Positions 1 through 6,539 of a stretch of 10,308 bases of DNA are shown in pieces. The notes beneath the pieces were generated by a model. That model ran no database searches. It saw only the letters and a list, made by a program, of their open reading frames with translations, and was not told the origin of the DNA. Within the stretch, counting starts at the first letter, position 1. Each line of letters begins with the position of its first letter. Location of the stretch: assembly GCA_963933885.1 (NCBI GenBank), contig CAWVWF010000127.1, positions 1-10,308 of the forward strand, written 5' to 3'. The stretch comes from CAWVWF01 sp963933885 (lineage in GTDB: Bacteria; Bacteroidota; Bacteroidia; Flavobacteriales_C; GCA-002722245). The translations under genes were made by a program, and so were the position numbers.

Positions 1-804
1 GTCACCATATCCTTTCCATCCACTTTCATTATAAACTAACTCTGGCGAATTTGGAATGTCAGAAGGTTTGGGAGCATGTCCTTTTAATTCACCTTTTATG
101 AATTTGATCCATTCTTTTAAATTCTTAAGATTTAAACTGTGAACAAATTCTCTAGCCTCTTCAAACTTTCTTGCGTTGGATAATCTTTTTACTTTTCTGT
201 TATGTCCAGCATTCAAAAAATCATTCATTCCTGTCCATCCGATTCCTCTGTATTTTCTGGAAACGTTTGTTGGGATATCATGTGGTTTTGTAGGTAGATC
301 TTTCATCTCTCCTTTGCAATATGCAACCCATAATTCACTTGATGTTAAATTAAGCGAATGAACGAATGATCGAGCTTCTTCAAACGATCTATATTCTCTT
401 TTATGAGGAGGGATACGATCTGTTCCTAACCAATGAGCATATCCTTGCCATCCTGAATCTTTATAGAAGATATGTGGAGAGGCTGGTATGTCAGCTGGTT
501 TGAGTCCTATTTCATTTGGATCCCAACTACAATATTGTTTCCATTCGTTAGAACTGTGAATTCCTAATTTTGATACAACAGCTTGTGCTTTATCATAAGT
601 AGTAAATGCGACTTTTTCGTACTGTCCTAGCCAATTTTTCCATCCTTTCCAACCTTTGTATGTTTCGTTTGGAAAAGCAGGGATGTCATCAGGTTTGGTA
701 TCGTTAAGTGTGCAGTAAACAGCCCATTCATGTCTGTTTTTTAGATTTAACTTTCTAGTGAACTCTCTAGCCTTGTTAAAACTACGTAGTTTTACTTTAA
801 TCAT
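1..804 (-). CDS. integrase-repeat-unit protein, partial (C-terminus beyond left edge)
   Basis: The minus strand is open from an ATG at 804 to position 1, giving 268 residues without a stop. The protein is a tandem array of about four ~60-75-residue units, at roughly residues 5-63, 67-136, 138-212 and 214-268+. Each unit has a helix of the type FEEAREFVHSLNL, an EW..YC segment, a KPxDIP motif, and ends in Y..xGWxGYxxWLG. In unit 3 the last motif decays to MNDFLNAG, and in unit 4 EW..YC becomes EWIKFI. I recognise this as the repeat annotated 'integrase repeat unit', known from aquatic bacteria and algae or their viruses; its function is unsettled. There is no signal peptide, so the visible part is probably cytosolic. 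No catalytic recombinase domain is seen, although one could lie past the edge. The gene is divergent from argS. Confidence is high for the coding call and moderate for the family name. Confidence 0.85.
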   Translation of the reverse strand, partial: MIKVKLRSFNKAREFTRKLNLKNRHEWAVYCTLNDTKPDDIPAFPNETYKGWKGWKNWLGQYEKVAFTTYDKAQAVVSKLGIHSSNEWKQYCSWDPNEIGLKPADIPASPHIFYKDSGWQGYAHWLGTDRIPPHKREYRSFEEARSFVHSLNLTSSELWVAYCKGEMKDLPTKPHDIPTNVSRKYRGIGWTGMNDFLNAGHNRKVKRLSNARKFEEAREFVHSLNLKNLKEWIKFIKGELKGHAPKPSDIPNSPELVYNESGWKGYGD

Positions 805-987
805 ATTAAAAATTTTTCGGTCACAACGAAAATAATTATTTAATTGGTGGAAAAATAATCTTTTCGGATTAATTAGCGCAGATAAACGATTTGATCGATA
901 AACGGTATTTAAACATTCTATGAAAAATCCCTTATTAAGTGTGAATGAATGTTTTTTTGACTTATTTTTGTCTCAAATTGTTTGAAT
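805..987. promoter_or_regulatory. divergent intergenic region between repeat protein and argS
   Basis: This 183-nt AT-rich spacer must hold promoters for both flanking genes. It contains the octamer GATAAACG twice in direct orientation (881-888 and 897-904), spaced one and a half helical turns apart. It also has a short inverted repeat, TAATC, TTTTCG, GATTA, around 866-881. For the minus-strand gene no good -33/-7 pair was found; the nearest is TATTTTCG with one mismatch. Confidence 0.5.
941..970 (+). promoter_or_regulatory. candidate Bacteroidota promoter of argS
   Basis: TATTTTTG at 963-970 matches the Bacteroidota -7 consensus TAnnTTTG exactly. Nineteen bases upstream, at 941-943, lies GTG, one change from the -33 TTG. 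Transcription would start near 975-978, leaving a leader of only about 10-13 nt before the argS ATG at 988. A match this short can occur by chance in AT-rich DNA, but its placement is right. Confidence 0.45.
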
Positions 988-2769
988 ATGTCCTTAGAAA
1001 GTCAGTTGTCGGAAAAAGTTAGTGAAGTAGTTGAAAAGTTGTACGATGTGAAAATTGATGCGAGTAAAATTCAAATACAGAAGACATTACCTCAGTTTGA
1101 AGGTGATTTAACTTGTGTTGTTTTTCCTTTCCTTAGATTTTCTAAAAAAGACCCTGTTGCAACTGGAAACGAAATTGGCGCTGAGCTAGTTGAGAGCATG
1201 GAAGAATTCACAGGGTTTAATGTTGTGAAAGGTTTCTTGAATCTAGAAATGAATGCTGCGAATTGGGGACAAACTTTAATTGATATTTCTAATAAAGACA
1301 ATTTTGGAGTTTTAAATCCAGAGGTTAAAAAAACAATTATGGTGGAGTATTCTTCGCCAAATACAAATAAGCCCCTTCATTTAGGTCATCTTAGAAATAA
1401 TTTTTTAGGTTATGCAGTTGCTAATATTTTAAAAGCGAATGGTCATAATGTAATCAAGACTCAAATTATAAACGACAGAGGAATACATATCTGTAAGAGT
1501 ATGTTAAGTTGGCAGAAATATGCAAATGGTGGAACTCCAGAAAGCGAAGGATTAAAAGGAGATCATTTTGTTGGAAAATATTATGTAGAGTTTGATAAAC
1601 ACTACAAAGCCGAAATGAAGGTTTTAATCGATGAGCAGGGTTTAACTAAGGAACAAGCAATGCAAGAAGCTCCATCTTTCAAAGAAGCGCAAACAATGTT
1701 GCGTAAATGGGAAGAAGGTGATAAAGAGGTAGTTGAACTTTGGAAGAAGATGAACCAATGGGTTTATGATGGTTTCGAATCGACTTATAAATCAATGGGA
1801 GTTGACTTTGATGAATTGTATTATGAATCAAATACTTATTTATTAGGAAAACAGGTTGTAGAAGAAGGAATAGAAAAAGGTGTTTTTTATAAGCGTGAAG
1901 ATGGATCTGTATGGTGTGATCTTACTGAAGATGGTTTAGATGAGAAGTTGGTTTTAAGAAAAGATGGAACTTCAGTTTACATGACTCAAGATATCGGGAC
2001 AGCTATTGAACGCGATAAAGCTTTTAAAATTAATGGTATGATTTATACTGTTGGAAACGAACAAGAATATCATTTTAAAGTTCTATTCTTAATCTTGAAG
2101 AAGTTAGGATACGATTTCTTCTCAGGATTACATCACCTTTCATATGGTATGGTTGATTTACCTTCTGGTAAAATGAAAACACGAGAAGGAACTGTTGTTG
2201 ATGCGGATGATTTAATGCAAGAGATGGTTGCTACGGCATCTAAAGCTGCTGAAGAGAAAGGTAAGTTAGATGGTTATTCTGAAGACGAGATAAAAGAGAT
2301 TAATAGAAAGATTGGAATGTCTGCTTTAAAATATTTCCTATTAAAAGTAGATCCACGTAAAGGAATGATTTTCAACCCTGCTGAATCAATTGATTTTAAT
2401 GGAAATACAGGACCATTCATTTTATTTAATGCCGTTCGAATTAAGTCATTAATTAGAAAATACGGTTCAGATGATTTTAAAGGAATCGTAGTTGACGATC
2501 TTTCTGAAAAAGAAAAGAGTTTAGTTTCTAAATTAAACGATTACGAAAAAGCAATTGCTCTTGCAGGAAAAGAACATAGTCCTGCAATTATAGCAAACTA
2601 CTGTTATGATTTAGCAAAAGAATATTCGCAATTTTACGCTTCTCATTATATCTTAAATGAAGAACGTGAGGAACTTAAGAAGTTTAGATTATTCCTTTCT
2701 GATGAAGTTGGTAAGGTGATTGAGAAATCTATGAAATTATTAGGAGCTGAGATTCCTGAAAGAATGTAG
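988..2769 (+). CDS. argS: arginine--tRNA ligase (arginyl-tRNA synthetase)
   Basis: This cytosolic class I aminoacyl-tRNA synthetase charges tRNA-Arg with arginine using ATP. The 593 residues are close to the usual bacterial length. The N-terminal tRNA-binding (Arg_tRNA_synt_N) domain covers about residues 5-92. The Rossmann catalytic domain begins with VEYSSPNTNKPLHLGHLRNN, carrying the HIGH signature as HLGH at 131-134. The KMSKS-equivalent is degenerate, KMKTREG at 395-401, as is common in ArgRS. The DALR anticodon-binding domain spans about 475-593. I chose the ATG at 988. An in-frame TTG two codons upstream (982) would add only Leu-Asn, and ATG fits the family start (MSLESQL...). There is no Shine-Dalgarno motif, as usual in this phylum. 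The gene looks intact and single-copy housekeeping. Confidence 0.97.
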   Translation: MSLESQLSEKVSEVVEKLYDVKIDASKIQIQKTLPQFEGDLTCVVFPFLRFSKKDPVATGNEIGAELVESMEEFTGFNVVKGFLNLEMNAANWGQTLIDISNKDNFGVLNPEVKKTIMVEYSSPNTNKPLHLGHLRNNFLGYAVANILKANGHNVIKTQIINDRGIHICKSMLSWQKYANGGTPESEGLKGDHFVGKYYVEFDKHYKAEMKVLIDEQGLTKEQAMQEAPSFKEAQTMLRKWEEGDKEVVELWKKMNQWVYDGFESTYKSMGVDFDELYYESNTYLLGKQVVEEGIEKGVFYKREDGSVWCDLTEDGLDEKLVLRKDGTSVYMTQDIGTAIERDKAFKINGMIYTVGNEQEYHFKVLFLILKKLGYDFFSGLHHLSYGMVDLPSGKMKTREGTVVDADDLMQEMVATASKAAEEKGKLDGYSEDEIKEINRKIGMSALKYFLLKVDPRKGMIFNPAESIDFNGNTGPFILFNAVRIKSLIRKYGSDDFKGIVVDDLSEKEKSLVSKLNDYEKAIALAGKEHSPAIIANYCYDLAKEYSQFYASHYILNEEREELKKFRLFLSDEVGKVIEKSMKLLGAEIPERM

Positions 2770-2797
2770 GATTTAAAGTTTATTTTTATAATGGATT

Positions 2798-2843
2798 TTT
2801 TACCGTAGTTTTTAATTACGGTAAAACCCGTATTTTTACCGTA
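2798..2843 (+). terminator. hairpin after argS with a competing third arm
   Basis: TTTTACCGTA (2798-2807) pairs perfectly with TACGGTAAAA (2817-2826). The stem extends inward through G-T, T-A and T-A pairs to a TTT loop, giving 13 bp. A third segment, TTTTACCGTA at 2834-2843, is identical to the first arm, so the middle arm can pair with either. The hairpin lies 28 nt after the argS stop and is probably its transcript end. The T-run at 2833-2837 starts several bases beyond the first stem, so it is not a classical intrinsic terminator. Confidence 0.5.
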
Positions 2844-2948
2844 ACGAAAAACGACTCTTTTCCGTATCCCTAATCATGTGTTAATCTATTTTTAATGCAG
2901 ATCGAATATTCATGTGGGGTGAATAGATCAATTTAAATTCATTGGGGG

Positions 2949-4058
2949 ATGAGACGTTTTAAAATCATATTATATCTAGGATTATTAACAAATTTTGTTT
3001 TTGGTCAATGTTCAATTTCAAGCAACTTAGTATCAAATGGAGATTTCGAATCTGGTAACACAGGATTCACAAGCGACTATTCAAATAGTCCTGGGGATTT
3101 ATGGAGTGAAGGAACATATGATGCTGTAAGTAATCCTATTTTTTCACATAATAACTTTTCTCCTTGTAGCGATGCTGGAGTTGGAAGCGGAGTGATGTTA
3201 GCTGTAAATGGATCTCCAACAGAGGATGCTAAAGTATGGTGTCAAACTGTATCTGTAGAAGCTAATGTTGATTATAGTTTTTCTACAGAGATTACAAGTG
3301 TACATTCATCTAATGTTGCAATCCTTCAATTTTCAATTAATGGATTTGATTTAGGAACTTCATTTATAGCACCAACTTCTACATGTACTTGGAATCAATT
3401 CTGCGAGACTTGGAATTCAGGCGTTAATACCTCAGCAGATATTTGCATTGTAAATAAGAATACAGCTAGTTCAGGAAATGATTTCGCACTTGATAATATT
3501 GCAATGGGAAAAATCATTGGCGTGCTTCCAGTTACGTTAGGTGGATTCGATGTTGCCAATGATAACGCAGACGTAAGGCTTGATTGGGTTTCCTATGTGG
3601 AAGAAAATCATGATAGATTCGAAATTGAACGTTCGTTTGATGGAGTTAATTGGTCTTTTATTGGTTCAACAGTAGGTACATTATTACAAGAAGATTCAGC
3701 TAACTATAAATTTTATGATCACTTGCCAAAGGAAGGTCTAAACTATTACAGGTTGAAAATGGTGTCTAACATTGGTGAAATAGAGTATTCTGATACAAGA
3801 GTAATCGATCATGTTTTTTACTCAGTAGATATTGTAGAAACTTTTCCTAATCCAGTTAGAAATGAAATGAACATTAGATTACATGAAAATGTAAGTGAAA
3901 TTAGTATCATTAATAACTTAGGAAAAACAATGTATTTTGAATCTAATCCAGCTACAAACCATACAATTTCAACAAGTAACTTGTCTTCTGGAACTTATTA
4001 TCTTAATTTTAGAGATAACAAAGGAGTATTGTGCAATAAGTTATTTATCAAGCAGTAA
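2949..4058 (+). CDS. secreted protein with T9SS type A C-terminal sorting domain
   Basis: The 369-residue protein is predicted to be exported by Sec and then by the type IX secretion system to the surface or medium. A signal peptide covers residues 1-19, ending FVFG before Q20. Residues ~23-188 form a beta-rich, Cys-containing module opening with NLVSNGDFESG and closing with FALDNIAMGK. That pattern is typical of CBM4/9-like or other jelly-roll carbohydrate-binding domains. Residues ~193-286 are the FnIII-like module common in T9SS cargo (LPVTL..F, LDW, FEIERSFDG, NYYRLK, EYSD). Residues ~292-369 are the sorting domain: TFPNPVRNEMNI, an IIN.LGK turn, LSSGTYYL, and the end KLFIKQ. No catalytic domain is evident, so an adhesin or binding role is an inference. 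GGGGG directly abuts the ATG, too close to act as a normal Shine-Dalgarno site. The stop overlaps the next start by 1 nt. Confidence 0.88.
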   Translation: MRRFKIILYLGLLTNFVFGQCSISSNLVSNGDFESGNTGFTSDYSNSPGDLWSEGTYDAVSNPIFSHNNFSPCSDAGVGSGVMLAVNGSPTEDAKVWCQTVSVEANVDYSFSTEITSVHSSNVAILQFSINGFDLGTSFIAPTSTCTWNQFCETWNSGVNTSADICIVNKNTASSGNDFALDNIAMGKIIGVLPVTLGGFDVANDNADVRLDWVSYVEENHDRFEIERSFDGVNWSFIGSTVGTLLQEDSANYKFYDHLPKEGLNYYRLKMVSNIGEIEYSDTRVIDHVFYSVDIVETFPNPVRNEMNIRLHENVSEISIINNLGKTMYFESNPATNHTISTSNLSSGTYYLNFRDNKGVLCNKLFIKQ

Positions 4059-4297
4059 TGGAAGATATTTTACCAAAGAAAGATTTAGTGGAAATGGTAA
4101 TGGCGAAGATGCCGTTTGGGAAGTATAAAGGTAAATTCTTAGTTGATCTACCAGACGCTTATTTTGTGTGGTTTAAACGAAAGGGATTTCCAAACGGTAA
4201 ATTGGGTAAACAAATTCAATCCGTTGGAGATTTAAAAGCCAATGGTGCAGGAGGAATGCTTAGAGCTGTTAGAGATGAGGTATTGAGAAATTTTTAA
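4058..4297 (+). CDS. DUF3820 family small protein
   Basis: The 79-residue cytosolic protein has the core typical of DUF3820: MPFGKYKGKFLVDLPDAYFVWF at about residues 18-39, RKGFPNGKLG at 41-50, and LKANGAGGMLR at 59-69. The family is annotated as a putative quorum-sensing-regulated virulence factor in Pseudomonas. The biochemical role is unknown, and in Bacteroidota it is simply a conserved small protein. The ATG at 4058 uses the last base of the preceding TAA (TAATG), suggesting translational coupling to the exported protein. A later in-frame ATG (residue 14) would cut into the conserved N-terminal helix, so the first is preferred. The 3' end lies inside a perfect hairpin. Confidence 0.88.
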   Translation: MEDILPKKDLVEMVMAKMPFGKYKGKFLVDLPDAYFVWFKRKGFPNGKLGKQIQSVGDLKANGAGGMLRAVRDEVLRNF

Positions 4298-4308
4298 TTT
4301 CTCAATAC
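4280..4308. terminator. perfect 13-bp hairpin containing the DUF3820 stop codon
   Basis: GTATTGAGAAATT (4280-4292) and AATTTCTCAATAC (4296-4308) are exact reverse complements around a TTT loop. The stop codon TAA (4295-4297) falls at the loop/stem junction, so the stem includes the last coding bases. A short T-run (4318-4322) follows about ten bases later. It may be a 3'-end or RNA-stability structure rather than a full terminator, because the next gene starts 44 nt on in the same direction. ATTAATCAATT is repeated directly at about 4309-4319 and 4325-4335. Confidence 0.5.
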
Positions 4309-4341
4309 ATTAATCAATTTTTCTATTAATCAATTATAATA

Positions 4342-4656
4342 ATGATCATTTCTACTACAGATAAAGTTCCCAATAAAGAAGTTACTGAGATTTTAGGAAT
4401 TGCAAGAGGATGTACTGTTCGTGCAAAAAGTTTGGGAAGAGATATTTTTGCTTCTTTCAAGAATATAGTTGGTGGTGAGATTGAGGAGTACACGGAATTA
4501 CAAGCTGAGTCTCGTGAACAAGCCATGCAACGTATGATTGATGATGCGAAAGCATTAGGTGCAGATGCGGTTTTAAACGTAAGGTTTACATCTTCAATGG
4601 TAATGCAAGGTGCATCGGAAATAGTAGCTTACGGAACAGCTGTGAAAATAAATTAA
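4342..4656 (+). CDS. YbjQ family protein (UPF0145)
   Basis: At 104 residues this is the usual length for the YbjQ/UPF0145 (DUF74) family of small cytosolic proteins with an alpha/beta fold, reported to assemble as pentamers. The function is not established; some annotations propose heavy-metal binding. Family signatures are present: IISTTDKVPNKEV at 2-14, LGIARGCTVRAKS at 18-30, GRDI at 32-35, IVGGEIEEYTEL at 42-53, R..AM.RM at 58-65, LGADAVLNVRF at 72-82, and EIVAYGTAV at 93-101. It starts 44 nt after the DUF3820 stop with an AT-rich leader and no Shine-Dalgarno site. One base separates its stop from the next small gene. Confidence 0.92.
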   Translation: MIISTTDKVPNKEVTEILGIARGCTVRAKSLGRDIFASFKNIVGGEIEEYTELQAESREQAMQRMIDDAKALGADAVLNVRFTSSMVMQGASEIVAYGTAVKIN

Positions 4657-4657
4657 A

Positions 4658-4792
4658 ATGCCAGCTTGGGTTGAAGTTATATTAAGTTTTCAAATTACTA
4701 TTTGGGTTGTTTCAATCGTAATAGTTATCGGTTTGTATTTCAGAAGAAAAAGCTTGAAGAAAAAAGAGCGTTTCGAAAAACGAAAGAATTAA
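4658..4792 (+). CDS. small single-pass membrane protein, 44 residues
   Basis: An ATG one base after the ybjQ-like stop opens a 44-codon frame: MPAWVEVILSFQITIWVVSI, then VIVIGLYF, then a basic tail RRKSLKKKERFEKRKN. Residues ~4-27 are hydrophobic enough for one transmembrane helix. The tail has about eleven Lys/Arg in 16 residues, giving a strong positive-inside signal (N-out, C-in). The tight spacing, TM helix and charged tail make it a credible gene despite its size. I do not recognise a family. It may anchor or modulate a membrane complex, but nothing in the sequence says which. Confidence 0.65.
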   Translation: MPAWVEVILSFQITIWVVSIVIVIGLYFRRKSLKKKERFEKRKN

Positions 4793-5007
4793 ATGTGAAT
4801 CAATTCTTTAAGTAAAACACTTCATATTTAACAGATTATATTTCTTTATAAAAAGATCCTGATTTTTCACTTCATCTAACAACTCTTAAATCTCAATCAT
4901 TTGGAGTATGTACATTGATTAATGAAAAATTGAAAGAATATCTTAGAATTACGGGTCCTTCTCTATTATCTGAAACATGTGTTTATAGTAATTGATAGTT
5001 TAATAAA

Positions 5008-5026
5008 TCACTGTTTTAAACAGTGA
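5008..5026. promoter_or_regulatory. 19-bp palindrome, operator-like
   Basis: TCACTGTTTTAAACAGTGA is a perfect dyad with 9-bp arms around a single central T, located 41-59 bp upstream of the ATG at 5067. The size and symmetry fit a binding site for a dimeric helix-turn-helix regulator. It lies about where a -33 element would be if TATCTTTA (5034-5041, one base off TAnnTTTG) is the -7 box. As RNA the same sequence has almost no loop, so a DNA operator is the better reading. Confidence 0.4.
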
Positions 5027-5034
5027 ATATTTAT

Positions 5035-5054
5035 ATCTTTATCTCCATAAAGAT
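5035..5054 (+). promoter_or_regulatory. 8-bp leader hairpin before the 5067 gene
   Basis: ATCTTTAT (5035-5042) and ATAAAGAT (5047-5054) are exact reverse complements around CTCC. The second arm ends 12 nt before the ATG. If transcribed, this hairpin would sit in the 5' leader next to the ribosome-binding region and could affect initiation. If the promoter is here instead, it overlaps the possible -7 box. Confidence 0.35.
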
Positions 5055-5066
5055 GAATTTTTAAAT

Positions 5067-5657
5067 ATGAAAAATATTCTAGTCCTTTTATTCCTTTCAA
5101 TTTCAATGTCTGTTATTGCTTCTGTAACTGTTCCTGGTAAAATTATATATTCTAAAGATACAGTTGATGTAGAATTTAAAATTGGTATAACGTTGGTCAC
5201 TAGGTTTTTAAGGTTTGATAAGATTCAAAAAGAAATATACTTTAGGAAAGTTGGAGACAAAGAGTTTTCTGTGCTTTTACCAGAAGATGCCTTGGAGTAT
5301 CATTTCACATTCGAAAGGCAATTAATAGAGATGGTATCTCTCGAGTTAAAAGATTCTGGTGAAAAAGTGTTTCTAAGAAATTTAATAAGTGGTAAAAAAA
5401 TGAGTTTCTTTAAATATTACAAGGGTCGATTTTATTACATGGAAGATGGGAACGGTAATCTTAAAAATGAATGGCCCGTGTTTAAAAAACAAAGTGAGCT
5501 TAGTTGTGTTCGAACTGATATGTATCAATATAATGAAACGATAAGGACTTATTTTAGTGATTGCAAAGAGGTGCTTCGAATATTTGAGAAGCAAAATTAT
5601 CAGTGGGGCCTAGCCATTGATGCCGTTAAAATATACAATAGAGAATGTGGTAAGTAA
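5067..5657 (+). CDS. secreted hypothetical protein, 196 residues
   Basis: I do not recognise a named family. A clear signal peptide (MKNILVLLFLSISMSVIAS) ends near residue 18-19. The mature part begins VTVPGKIIYSKDTVDVEFKI, resembling the opening of many uncharacterised Bacteroidota exported proteins that start with a G.I....DT beta strand. The rest is beta-rich and aromatic-rich (FFKYYKGRFYYMEDGNGN at ~114-131), with a helical C-terminal third. Three cysteines (147, 166, 194) could form a disulphide if periplasmic. No lipobox, catalytic motif or T9SS domain is present. It has its own likely promoter region with two dyads and converges on the next gene. Confidence 0.8.
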   Translation: MKNILVLLFLSISMSVIASVTVPGKIIYSKDTVDVEFKIGITLVTRFLRFDKIQKEIYFRKVGDKEFSVLLPEDALEYHFTFERQLIEMVSLELKDSGEKVFLRNLISGKKMSFFKYYKGRFYYMEDGNGNLKNEWPVFKKQSELSCVRTDMYQYNETIRTYFSDCKEVLRIFEKQNYQWGLAIDAVKIYNRECGK

Positions 5658-5671
5658 AATACTATTTACTT
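5652..5671. terminator. small inverted repeat shared by two convergent stops
   Basis: AAGTAAA (5652-5658) and TTTACTT (5665-5671) are exact reverse complements around ATACTA. Both stop codons (plus-strand TAA 5655-5657; minus-strand stop at 5666-5668) lie in the arms. The stem is short and AT-only apart from one G-C pair, so a bidirectional terminator role is only possible. Confidence 0.3.
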
Positions 5672-6448
5672 TACAATAAACCACTCCGTTTTATTTCCAT
5701 ATTTCAATAGGTAATTCCCTTTAGCTAAGTTTCTAATATCAATCTTTTTTGACATTCCTACTTTTATGATTCTTGCATATTCATCTAGAACACGATATTC
5801 AGTTTCATAAATGAATAAGATCAATTTATTTTTAAGTTTGTATTCAGCTTTAGGTTTCTTTGAAATACTCCTGATCTCTCTTGAATATTGAAGGGTTGAA
5901 TGAGAACCAATACTTTTAATTCTAAATCTATTTTTGCCATGATGAAGTGATACTTTCACTATATACCAATTGGTTGTGTTTTGACCTAAACTTTTTACTT
6001 CACCAAACCTAATCCATTTATTCCACCTGAATTGTTCAACGATATGAATTTGATTGCCTTGTTCGTTTTTGATAGACCAATGCAATATTTCATTAGAGTC
6101 TACATTCATACTTACGAATGTGTTTTTGGGATCTGGATGATTGAAATTTGCAATTGCCTTCGGAACACAATCTTTTTGATGATGAATAATTAGTTTTAGT
6201 TTTTCACCAATTTTAAACTGAGTTGAATCAAATTTTAATTCGACTGCCGAACCAGGTTTGTAAGCATGTGATTTTCCATTTACTGTAATGCTATCTATAC
6301 GAAAACCTGAAGAACTTAAGTTGGAAAAGGGGTTGATAATGTAAAGATTGTTTCCTGAATTAGTACCTTCTAAAGTGATCTCTTGGCTAAAGCTATTATT
6401 CGAGAAAAACAGCAGTATTACCAGATTTAGAAAGGGTAGGAGCTTCAT
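5666..6448 (-). CDS. conserved Bacteroidota secreted protein with divergent T9SS-like tail
   Basis: The 260-residue protein has a signal peptide at 1-21 (LVILLFFSNNSFS, then Q22). It resembles a widespread, uncharacterised Bacteroidota exported family, recognised from the block SGNNLYIINPF, SITVNGK, KIGEKLKLIIHHQKDCVPK at ~31-97. Residues ~110-195 read like an FnIII module (ILHWSIKNE, VEQFRWNKWIRFGEV, GKNRFRIKSI, QYSREI). Residues ~203-260 resemble the second half of a T9SS type A domain (YRVLDEYARIIKVG, IDIRNLAKGNYLLKY, FIVK) but lack its PNP element. Export by T9SS is therefore unsure. A single Cys (94) is present. The gene lies 91 nt downstream of the YceI gene, behind that gene's terminator, so it probably has its own promoter, which I could not place. 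Confidence 0.85.
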   Translation of the reverse strand: MKLLPFLNLVILLFFSNNSFSQEITLEGTNSGNNLYIINPFSNLSSSGFRIDSITVNGKSHAYKPGSAVELKFDSTQFKIGEKLKLIIHHQKDCVPKAIANFNHPDPKNTFVSMNVDSNEILHWSIKNEQGNQIHIVEQFRWNKWIRFGEVKSLGQNTTNWYIVKVSLHHGKNRFRIKSIGSHSTLQYSREIRSISKKPKAEYKLKNKLILFIYETEYRVLDEYARIIKVGMSKKIDIRNLAKGNYLLKYGNKTEWFIVK

Positions 6449-6489
6449 ATTTATAATTATACATAATTGAACCTACTTTGAGTTTAGAC

Positions 6490-6518
6490 AAAAAAATGGC
6501 AGCGCTTAGGCTGCCATT
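6490..6518 (-). terminator. intrinsic terminator of the OB-fold/YceI operon
   Basis: On the minus strand AATGGCAGC pairs with GCTGCCATT (plus-strand arms 6495-6503 and 6510-6518) around a 6-nt loop. A run of seven T follows immediately (plus-strand A at 6490-6496, partly within the stem). The 9-bp GC-centred stem plus U-tract, 21 nt after the YceI stop, is a classical rho-independent terminator and the clearest one here. Confidence 0.9.
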
Positions 6519-6539
6519 AAATAATATTATGAACTTAAT

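Larger units (their letters stand above)
4793..5066. other. AT-rich intergenic region with two dyads at its 3' end
   Basis: This 274-nt non-coding stretch separates the ybjQ group from the next secreted-protein gene. I found no open frame of substance. CACTTCAT occurs twice in direct orientation in the first 80 nt (about 4819 and 4869). Otherwise the first 200 nt show no clear structure. The last 60 nt carry two inverted repeats, listed separately. Confidence 0.5.

Noticed and set aside
176..361. Plus-strand open frame within the integrase-repeat gene
   Set aside because: It lies wholly opposite a minus-strand frame with clear repeated protein motifs; a shadow.
982..987. TTG start two codons upstream of the argS ATG
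   Set aside because: It adds only two residues. The ATG at 988 gives the usual N-terminus and sits better behind the candidate promoter.
1092..1301. Minus-strand open frame inside argS
   Set aside because: It is antisense to a well-conserved synthetase domain and has no family features.
3937..4128. Plus-strand frame overlapping the end of the T9SS gene and start of the DUF3820 gene
   Set aside because: It crosses two real genes in another frame; low-complexity shadow.
4326..4526. Minus-strand frame opposite the ybjQ-like gene
   Set aside because: Antisense shadow of a conserved family.
5382..5594. Minus-strand frame opposite the 196-residue secreted protein
   Set aside because: The plus-strand frame has a signal peptide and full length; the antisense frame has neither.
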